This document shows positions 14,263 through 19,742 of a stretch of DNA of 19,742 nucleotides, in pieces. This DNA is from an uncultured Gemmatimonadaceae bacterium (GTDB lineage: Bacteria; Gemmatimonadota; Gemmatimonadetes; Gemmatimonadales; Gemmatimonadaceae). The DNA lies in assembly GCA_955652635.1 (NCBI GenBank), contig CATPBN010000038.1, positions 1-19,742 on the forward strand. The letters are read 5' to 3'. Made by a program: the position numbers and the translations under genes. The number at the start of each line of letters is the position of its first letter. The first letter of the stretch is position 1. The notes beneath the pieces were generated by a model, which worked only from the letters and a program-made list of their open reading frames with translations, made no database searches and was not told the origin of the DNA.

Positions 14263-14657
14263 TCAGGAGCCGTGACCGTCGTCGTCTGGCACGGTGATCT
14301 CCAGGTGAAACCGGTGCAGAAAGCGGCAGCGCGGAGGCGAACAGTACGCCCATCAGGGTATGAAAGTCACGCCGCTGAAAAGCGCGTAGAAGCCAGCGAA
14401 CAGATGCAGGTGCGCCAGCCCTTCGCCCGTGAGTTCGGGGGATCTGCAGGCGGCCCCTCTCCCGCGAGGATCATCGACGCGTAGTAGAACGCTTCGAGCC
14501 AGCTCATTTCTCCGAGCCGATGGTAGCCCGCCATTCCGATGGCCAATCCGGCAGCGATAAAGCCGGTTGCAATCGCGGCATTGTGCACCATTCCGCGGAC
14601 AAAGTGCGAGCGCGGTGGCATCGCGATCACGCCCGCTACCCTCCTGCTAAATGCCAT
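14263..14657 (-). pseudogene. Frameshifted small two-helix membrane protein
   Basis: The ATG at 14657 has a good GGAGAG ribosome site. The reading begins as a plausible membrane protein (helix IATGFIAAGLAIGMAGYHRL, then EMSWLEAFYYASMILAGEGP). The frame is then lost at a five-base C run (minus strand; 14437-14441), and the ORF ends at 14367 with unrelated residues. The other frames continue the same protein: LTGEGLAHLHLFAGFYALFSGVTFI, then LMGVLFASAL after a shift near 14356, then RFLHRFHLEITVPDDDGHGS and a stop at 14263 after a shift near 14325. Joined, these give a normal two- or three-helix protein of about 130 residues, similar to small uncharacterised membrane proteins I remember with HRFLHRFHLE ends. 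Three indels within about 120 bases suggest decay, though sequencing error is possible. It is divergent from citrate synthase. Confidence 0.7.
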
Positions 14658-14704
14658 TGGTCTCTCCGTTGCGCTAAATTTGATGGTATCAACTGGAGAT
14701 CAGG

Positions 14705-16084
14705 ATGCCGAAGACCGGTACGAGTGCCGCACCCGCCGCCCCCAAGAAAGACTCCTCCAAATCGCCCCCTTCTGCCGCTGCTCCTGCCAAGGCTGGAAGC
14801 GCGCTCGAGATAAAGGATAATCGTACCACCAGGACGTACACGATTCCGGTGGCTGAAGGCGCCATCCGTGCCGTCGACCTCAAGAAAATCAAGACCGATG
14901 ATCCCGGTGATACCGGTCTAATGAGCTACGATCCCGCCTTTCTCAACACAGCCTCCTGTCGCAGCGCGATCACCTTCATCGACGGCGACAAGGGAATTCT
15001 TCGCTATCGCGGATACCCGATCGAGCAGCTCGCGGAAAATGCCACATTTCTCGAGGTTGCGTGGCTGCTGAGACACGGTGAGCTGCCCAACCAGCAGGAG
15101 TACGACCAGTTCGTGCACGATATCACGTTCCACACCTACGTGCACGAGAACATGCGGAAATTCCTCGAGGGGTTCCGCTACGACGCGCATCCGATGGCGA
15201 TGCTCAACAGCTCCGTCGCCGGGCTGGCGGCGTTTTATCCGTCGGCGCGCAACATCTTCGACCCGACCGAGCGGAACATCTCGATCGTCCGACTGCTGGC
15301 AAAAACGCCCACGATCGCCGCGTTCTCGTACCGCCACGTGAAGGGACTTCCGTTCGTGTACCCGGACAATCGCCTTTCGTACGTCGAGAACTTCCTGTCG
15401 ATGGTGGCGCGCATGAGCGAGTCGAAATACGAGGCGAACCCGGTGTTCACGCGCGCGCTCGAGATACTCTTCATCCTCCACGCCGATCACGAGCAGAATT
15501 GCTCGACCAACGCCGTGCGCGCGGTTGGCTCGTCGCACGTAGACCCCTTCTCCGCCGTGTCAGCGGGCGTCGCTGCGCTGTTCGGTCCGCTCCACTGCGG
15601 CGCCAACGAGCAGGTACTGCGAATGATCAGCGAGATCGGCAGCGTGAAGAACGTCCCCGCGTTCATCGAGAGCGTGAAAAGCGGGCAGGGCGGACGTCTG
15701 ATGGGATTCGGCCACCGCGTATACAAGAGCTACGACCCGCGCGCCAAGATCGTGAAGAAACTGGCCGACGAAGTCTTCAAGATCGTTGGCGTCGACAAGG
15801 ATCTGGAAATTGCGCTCGAGCTGGAGCGGATTGCGCTGTCCGACGACTACTTCACCTCGCGCAAGTTGTATCCAAACGTCGATTTCTACACCGGCCTGAT
15901 CTATCGGTCGATGGCGTTCCCGACCGACTTCTTCACCGTGCTGTTCGCGATCGGCCGCATGCCCGGGTGGCTGGCACAGTGGGAAGAGATGCTGCTCGAC
16001 AAGGAGCAGAAGATCGCTCGGCCGCGGCAGATCTACATCGGCCCGCCGGAGCGGCCGTTCCGGAGCAAGCTCAAGGCGAGGTAG
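14705..16084 (+). CDS. gltA: Citrate synthase
   Basis: Condenses acetyl-CoA and oxaloacetate to citrate, the entry step of the TCA cycle. The 459 residues include family signatures: SAITFIDGDKGILRYRGYPI near the start of the fold, HADHEQNCSTN, GPLHCGANE (catalytic His), MGFGHRVYK (oxaloacetate-binding His) and NVDFYTG (catalytic Asp). The C-terminus is complete (RPRQIYIGP). An Ala/Lys/Pro/Ser-rich extension of about 35 residues precedes the usual start. The ATG is supported by GGAG 6 bases upstream, so the extension appears genuine. The gene is divergent from the broken membrane-protein gene (47-base gap), and its 3' end overlaps the convergent alkyltransferase gene by 14 bases. Confidence 0.97.
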   Translation: MPKTGTSAAPAAPKKDSSKSPPSAAAPAKAGSALEIKDNRTTRTYTIPVAEGAIRAVDLKKIKTDDPGDTGLMSYDPAFLNTASCRSAITFIDGDKGILRYRGYPIEQLAENATFLEVAWLLRHGELPNQQEYDQFVHDITFHTYVHENMRKFLEGFRYDAHPMAMLNSSVAGLAAFYPSARNIFDPTERNISIVRLLAKTPTIAAFSYRHVKGLPFVYPDNRLSYVENFLSMVARMSESKYEANPVFTRALEILFILHADHEQNCSTNAVRAVGSSHVDPFSAVSAGVAALFGPLHCGANEQVLRMISEIGSVKNVPAFIESVKSGQGGRLMGFGHRVYKSYDPRAKIVKKLADEVFKIVGVDKDLEIALELERIALSDDYFTSRKLYPNVDFYTGLIYRSMAFPTDFFTVLFAIGRMPGWLAQWEEMLLDKEQKIARPRQIYIGPPERPFRSKLKAR

Positions 16085-16598
16085 AGGTCGCCTCCGCGAA
16101 CTCCTTTACTCCTTCCGCCGCGAGAAGCGCCTTCTTCACGCCGGGAAGTCCACTGTAGCCGCCGATCGATCCATCGCTCATCACGACGCGATGACAGGGA
16201 ACGACCACCGCGACCGGATTCGCCCCACAAGCCTGCGCCACCGCGCGCGTTGCTTTCGGGCGATTGATGGCTTGCGCCACATCGAGGTAGGATCGCGTCT
16301 TTCCGGGCGGGATCGACAACAGTTGATCCCAGACCTCGCGCTGAAAATCGGTTCCCTGCAAATCGAGCGGCACCTCGCAGTCGAGCTGGCGACCCGCAAT
16401 TCGATTCCGAACCGCGTCGAGGGTTGGCTCTAGCGTCGCGTCATCACGCTTCAATTCCGCCTTCGGAAAACGCGCCCGTAACGACTCCTCGGCCCCGGCG
16501 TCCGATTCGCGCAGGCTTACAGCGCATACTCCCTTATCGGTTGCCGCGACGAGTACGGTGCCAAGCGGGCTTGGGCCGATACTGAATTTGATTTCCAT
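16071..16598 (-). CDS. ogt: Methylated-DNA--protein-cysteine methyltransferase (O6-alkylguanine repair)
   Basis: 175 residues of the Ogt/MGMT class, a suicide enzyme that moves the alkyl group from O6-alkylguanine onto its own cysteine. The active-site PCHRV is at 134-138 (C135), preceded by the helix-turn-helix region (TRSYLDVAQAI, ATRAVAQACGANPVAVVV) and followed by GGYSGLPGVKKALLAAEG. No Ada-type N-terminal zinc domain is present. The ATG at 16598 is selected because AGGGGAA lies just upstream and the fold starts there (IKFSIGPSPLGTVLV). A longer in-frame reading to 16763 would overlap the divergent LytTR gene and has no family similarity. The last codons run 14 bases into the convergent gltA gene. 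The symbol is a family-level choice. Confidence 0.94.
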   Translation of the reverse strand: MEIKFSIGPSPLGTVLVAATDKGVCAVSLRESDAGAEESLRARFPKAELKRDDATLEPTLDAVRNRIAGRQLDCEVPLDLQGTDFQREVWDQLLSIPPGKTRSYLDVAQAINRPKATRAVAQACGANPVAVVVPCHRVVMSDGSIGGYSGLPGVKKALLAAEGVKEFAEATSTSP

Positions 16599-16698
16599 TG
16601 TGATTTCCCCTATTGATGGTAAAGAGTATGTCCAGCCAGCGGCCACTCTGCCAGCCTCCATCAACGACTCCTTATCGCAAGAGTCATCGGAATCCTTC

Positions 16699-17637
16699 AT
16701 GACCATGATCACCATGAACGACGAGCTCGAGCATCGGCTGAGATTCGTCGCGATTTCGACCATCGCCTGGAGCGCGATAGCAGCGCTCTTCTCACTCCAG
16801 CGCCTCTACGCCGCCGCCGCGAGAGGTGGGGTGCCCGTCTGGAGTCATCTCGCCTTGGAGATGAGCGTCGCGTGGGGGACGTGGGCGATCCTGACGCCCG
16901 CGATCCTTTTCATTGTCCGCCGATTTCCGCTTTCGCTCGATCATCCGCGCCGGGTTCTGCTGCATCTGCCGATCGGGGTTGGCGTTGGCATGTTGCACTC
17001 GCTGCTCGTCGCTGCAATTACCCCGTTGTTCATTTGGCGACCGTCTTTCCTGCCCATCCGCGACATGTTCGCGGGCAGGCTAACGAGTGCGATCGCCTTC
17101 GAGACGCTGATCTACTTGCTGGTGGCGGCCGTACTGTACGCTGTCATCTACGCTGGCCAATCAAGAGAACGCCAAATCGCCGTTGCCCGCGCCGAAGAAA
17201 GTCTGACGCGCGCGCGGCTCGAAGCCAGGAACCTCGAAGACAAGTGGGAACAGCTTGTGCTGCACTCGGACGAAATCCGCAGCCGGAACTATCGAGCAGA
17301 GAGCATAGCGGTACCCGAGCGCGATGGAGTAGTGAAGGTGCCCGTCGGCTCGATTGACTGGGTGCAGGCTGAGGACAATTACGTGCGACTCCACACCGCT
17401 GCTGGGTCGCATCTCCTTCGCACAACGCTGAGCGGGCTCGAAAGGAAACTGACGGCGAGCGACTTCGTCCGCATTCACCGCTCGGCTATGGTCAGCGTCT
17501 CGAGGATTGCAAAGCTCAGGCGCATCGCTTCCGACCGATACGCCGTCGTCCTGACCGACGGTGCGCAGCTGCGCGTGAGCCGGGCGTATCGAAAACGGGT
17601 CGTCGCTGCCGTGCGGAATCCACTCGCCACGGACTAA
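16699..17637 (+). CDS. Membrane-bound LytTR-family transcriptional regulator
   Basis: 312 residues: four predicted membrane helices (about 14-38, 57-75, 86-112, 130-153), a charged coiled-coil linker (154-195; RERQIAVARAEESLTRARLEA) and a C-terminal LytTR DNA-binding domain (about 203-305). The LytTR signature is clear: VPVGSIDWVQAEDNYVRLHT, LSGLERKL, FVRIHRSAMVS and LRVSRAYRKRV. It has no receiver or kinase domain, so it looks like a one-component regulator sensing at the membrane and binding DNA directly. The ATG at 16699 has a GGAA six bases upstream; two more in-frame ATGs (16705, 16714) are close and cannot be excluded, and the upstream extension into ogt is rejected. It is divergent from ogt and 57 bases before the YceI-TPR gene, a possible target or operon partner. 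Confidence 0.88.
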   Translation: MTMITMNDELEHRLRFVAISTIAWSAIAALFSLQRLYAAAARGGVPVWSHLALEMSVAWGTWAILTPAILFIVRRFPLSLDHPRRVLLHLPIGVGVGMLHSLLVAAITPLFIWRPSFLPIRDMFAGRLTSAIAFETLIYLLVAAVLYAVIYAGQSRERQIAVARAEESLTRARLEARNLEDKWEQLVLHSDEIRSRNYRAESIAVPERDGVVKVPVGSIDWVQAEDNYVRLHTAAGSHLLRTTLSGLERKLTASDFVRIHRSAMVSVSRIAKLRRIASDRYAVVLTDGAQLRVSRAYRKRVVAAVRNPLATD

Positions 17638-17694
17638 CGCCGCTTCGCCACATTTGGGTTGGCAAGCACAGGCCCGCGTTCATTCTTGCGGGTC

Positions 17695-18744
17695 ATGACT
17701 ACTCGCCAACGTATCATTCCGATTTCGTGCGCCGGCCTCGCTTGCCTGGCAGCGGCGGCTCCCACGCTCTGGATTCCAGCTGAGGCAAGGGCACAGAGCG
17801 CTACGTTCGCTTCGCTAAACGGAAAGACCGGACTGCCGGTTCAGCGTTTCGGCATAGACTGGCCGCACTCGGCCGTTGAGTTCTCGGTGCGCTTCATGGG
17901 ACTTTCCACGGTTCGGGGGGCGTTCGCCCGATTCGGCGGCACCGTGATGTATAACCCGGCTTCGATCGAGGGCTCGTCCGTGTCCGTCGTGATCGAGGCG
18001 AACAGCATCAACACGAACGTCGAGTCACGTGACAAGGACCTAAAGAGTCCGAACTTCTTCGACGCCGAAAAGTTTCCGCTGATCACGTTCCACAGCGAGA
18101 AGATCGACAAGACGAAGGGCGGCTTCGTGGCGCACGGGCCGTTGGCCATGCACGGCGTAACGCACCCGGTCGCGATCGAGTTCGTCCAGATACATCCGGT
18201 CTCGTCCGATGCATGGGGGAACAGGCGCGTCGGCTTTGTCGGCCACTTGTCAGTCGCCCGGAAGGACTACGGAATCCTCGGCACGAAGTTTTGGAACTCG
18301 GAATTCGACCCGGGCAGAATGTCAATCTCCGACAACGTGGATATCGATCTTACGGTGGAGGCCGAAGTAAACCAGGTGGAGCGTTGGGGTCTGCCGAAAG
18401 GCGATTCTCTGCTCGCTGCCTCTGCCACCAAGGGCATCCCCACCGTTCTGTCCGAGTTTCGCGCGAGCGCGTCCGATACGACGTCGCCCATCGGCAAGAT
18501 CAGCGAGGGCGCGCTGAACGCGCTTACGGTGAAGCTGATGCACCGCGGCCGCTACGACGATGCGATCGAGGCATACAAGTTGGCGATCGACCTGCATCCC
18601 GAGGCGTCGTGGGCGTACGCCGGGTTGGGCGAAGCCTATCTGATGTCAGGCAAGAAGACGTCTGCGGTGGAAAGTTTCCGGAAGGCTCTTGCGACCGATA
18701 GCACCAACACCGTCGCCTACGAGTACCTGCGTTACGTGCATTAG
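17695..18744 (+). CDS. Secreted YceI-like lipocalin-fold protein fused to TPR repeats
   Basis: 349 residues. A signal peptide (MTTRQRIIPISCAGLACLAA onward, probable cleavage after AEARAQ at about 34) is followed by a YceI-like domain (about 53-223) with the family pattern: IDWPHSAVEFSVRFMGLSTVRG, RDKDLKSPNFFDAEKFPLITF, LAMHGVTHPVAIEF and DYGI. YceI proteins are periplasmic beta-barrels binding amphiphilic or polyisoprenoid ligands. A linker leads to two TPR motifs (about 270-345; GRYDDAIEAYKLAIDLHPEASWAYAGLGEAYL), which YceI proteins normally lack. The ATG at 17695 replaces an upstream TTG because the signal peptide starts there; the ribosome site is poor (GCGGGTC), and GCCCGC/GCGGGT arms around 17672-17692 could fold over it. 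The gene lies behind the LytTR gene, and its TAG overlaps the convergent Usp stop. Confidence 0.92.
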   Translation: MTTRQRIIPISCAGLACLAAAAPTLWIPAEARAQSATFASLNGKTGLPVQRFGIDWPHSAVEFSVRFMGLSTVRGAFARFGGTVMYNPASIEGSSVSVVIEANSINTNVESRDKDLKSPNFFDAEKFPLITFHSEKIDKTKGGFVAHGPLAMHGVTHPVAIEFVQIHPVSSDAWGNRRVGFVGHLSVARKDYGILGTKFWNSEFDPGRMSISDNVDIDLTVEAEVNQVERWGLPKGDSLLAASATKGIPTVLSEFRASASDTTSPIGKISEGALNALTVKLMHRGRYDDAIEAYKLAIDLHPEASWAYAGLGEAYLMSGKKTSAVESFRKALATDSTNTVAYEYLRYVH

Positions 18745-19736
18745 TGGCTTACGACGGCCACCGCTGCGGCGGCGATGAGGTCTCCGCCCCCCTCGGGCGC
18801 CTGCTCGATCTCCGCGACGTGTTCCGGCTTGAACACCAGCATGGACATTTTGCCCGAGAGCATTATCGCATCGGCGACACTGCCGCGCAGCATTCTGGCG
18901 AGGCCGCCCCGTCCGTGCGTCGCAATCGCAATCAAGTCGGCCTTCTCGCGGCTCGCAAAGTCTCCGATGGCGCGGGCGATGTTCTCACCAATGACAATGT
19001 CGGTCGTCACGATCAGGCCATTCCGGCGGAGCCCGCTGGCGATGCGGAAGAGGTATGCTTGCGCGAGCGAGACGTCCTTGTCCCACCAGGGCAGGCTGGG
19101 ATCGAGGATCTCCTTCTGCGAGTAGGACTGTGGAACGAGAACCTGAAGAAGCGAGACCCTGGCCTCTTCGAGCTTCGCAAGCGTCAACACGCGCGGCAGG
19201 ACCTGCTCGGCGAGCGTCGATCCGTCGAGTGGAACGACGATGCGCCTGAATCCGTGGTCGAGCTGTGGGTTCAGATAGCTCGTAGGAGACTTCACGACCA
19301 GCACCGGAATCGCCGTGTGCCGGATCAGCGAGTCCGTTACGCTACCCAGGGCAAGCCGCGAAATGCCGCTGCGTCCGTGAGTGCTCATCACAATTAGATC
19401 GACGTCGTGGCGCCGGGCGTAGCCCTGGAGAACATCTGCGACCGGACCACCATGCAGATCGACAGTGATTTCCGCCTTGGACTCGCTTCTGCATTCTGCC
19501 GCCAGCGAATAGAGCTCGCTCAGTGCACTGGTGCGCTCGGTGCGCTCGGTGCGCCCGAGCTCGGCTGACATGGGCGTCCATTCAGCCTCCGGTGTCGTTC
19601 CGAAGAACGAATCGCTCGCGAGGACACGCACCAACCGAACCTTCGCATTGCTCCGTTCCGCCATTCTGAGGGCGACCCAGATCGCCTCGCGGTCGAAGCC
19701 CGACCCATCGGTCGGGACCATAATCACCTTATACAT
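18741..19736 (-). CDS. Tandem universal stress protein (two UspA domains)
   Basis: 331 residues made of two Usp domains (about 1-150 and 163-305). Each has the ATP-binding signature G-x2-G-x(n)-G-S: G121/G124/G131-S132 (STHGRSG...LGS) and G275/G278/G285-S286 (ATHGRGG...RGS). Each also has the strand-1 DGS motif (D10, D171) used for nucleotide contact. Both halves therefore look able to bind ATP, unlike tandem proteins in which one half is degenerate. Such proteins act in the cytoplasm in stress survival; the specific role is unknown. A short Ala/Val-rich C-terminal tail follows domain 2. The ATG lies 6 bases from the window edge, so the ribosome site and promoter are not visible. It converges on the YceI-TPR gene with the stop codons overlapping (TTAG). 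Confidence 0.94.
   Translation of the reverse strand: MYKVIMVPTDGSGFDREAIWVALRMAERSNAKVRLVRVLASDSFFGTTPEAEWTPMSAELGRTERTERTSALSELYSLAAECRSESKAEITVDLHGGPVADVLQGYARRHDVDLIVMSTHGRSGISRLALGSVTDSLIRHTAIPVLVVKSPTSYLNPQLDHGFRRIVVPLDGSTLAEQVLPRVLTLAKLEEARVSLLQVLVPQSYSQKEILDPSLPWWDKDVSLAQAYLFRIASGLRRNGLIVTTDIVIGENIARAIGDFASREKADLIAIATHGRGGLARMLRGSVADAIMLSGKMSMLVFKPEHVAEIEQAPEGGGDLIAAAAVAVVSH
19531..19557. repeat. Three tandem 9-base units inside the Usp gene
   Basis: GTGCGCTCG occurs twice, followed by GTGCGCCCG. On the coding strand this gives the peptide run GRTERTERT in a loop of the first Usp domain. It is in frame (9 bases), so copy changes would add or remove three residues. Confidence 0.8.
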
Positions 19737-19742
19737 ACAAGC

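Noticed and set aside
14658..14704. Possible promoters in the gap between the broken gene and gltA
   Set aside because: TAAATT and TATCAA look like -10 boxes, but neither has an acceptable -35 at the right spacing, and the latter would place the start of transcription in the ribosome site.
14918..15538. Minus-strand open frame inside citrate synthase
   Set aside because: Antisense shadow of a conserved enzyme with Arg/Val/Glu-biased composition.
16613..16664. Seven-base inverted repeat TTGATGG/CCATCAA in the ogt-LytTR intergenic region
   Set aside because: The arms are 38 bases apart and short. It fits neither a hairpin nor the direct-repeat pattern expected of LytTR sites, so chance is likely.
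16599..16763. N-terminal extension of the alkyltransferase
   Set aside because: It would run through the divergent intergenic region into the LytTR gene. The ATG at 16598 has its own ribosome site and matches the family start.
1..19742. CRISPR array, tRNA/rRNA, insertion sequence or attachment site
   Set aside because: No regularly spaced repeats, cloverleaf-like or rRNA-like stretches, transposase frames or terminal inverted repeats with duplications were seen on either strand.

Overview
This is a GC-rich, densely packed bacterial chromosomal segment with many overlapping or abutting genes and several GTG/TTG starts. Nothing in it looks phage-, plasmid- or transposon-derived. The mix of a prolyl oligopeptidase, a membrane LytTR regulator, a YceI-TPR protein, a GT2 exopolysaccharide-type synthase with a HEAT partner, and a tandem Usp fits a free-living Gram-negative of the Gemmatimonadota/Acidobacteriota kind. 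That placement is inference from gene content; no rRNA or other marker is present.

Region 1 (1-5141, minus strand) is a methionine/one-carbon operon. A sigma70-like promoter (5101-5129) drives a leader with a SAM-II class riboswitch (5028-5078), an intrinsic terminator (4996-5023) and a second hairpin (4962-4993). Cobalamin-dependent methionine synthase metH follows. Translationally coupled to it is a TTG-started bifunctional homocysteine S-methyltransferase/methylenetetrahydrofolate reductase that runs off the left edge. Together the two enzymes cover CH2-THF to CH3-THF to methionine, under apparent SAM feedback.

Region 2 (5142-8532, minus) holds a secreted prolyl oligopeptidase directly abutting a YggT-family membrane protein with an internal duplication. 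A strong terminator hairpin comes next, then a small degenerate receiver-like protein.

Region 3 (8638-14259, plus) is a five-gene candidate operon: an EVE-domain protein; a 695-residue regulator (pseudo-receiver, degenerate HPt-like, REC, GGDEF with a GGAEF motif, REC); a membrane-anchored HEAT-repeat protein; a GT2 membrane glycosyltransferase; and a small lipoprotein. The regulator, HEAT and GT2 genes overlap by 1 and 4 bases. This is the most interesting block: it looks like a phospho-signal-controlled exopolysaccharide synthase whose built-in cyclase domain has lost its signature motif.

Region 4 (14263-19742) starts with a small membrane-protein gene broken by several frameshifts. It is followed by citrate synthase; a convergent O6-alkylguanine-DNA alkyltransferase overlapping the citrate synthase end; a divergent membrane-bound LytTR regulator followed by a secreted YceI-TPR fusion; and a convergent tandem universal stress protein whose stop codon overlaps that of the YceI-TPR gene.

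No tRNA, rRNA, CRISPR array, insertion sequence or replication origin was seen. Apart from the broken gene at 14263-14657, no stretch over 300 bases lacks a gene.
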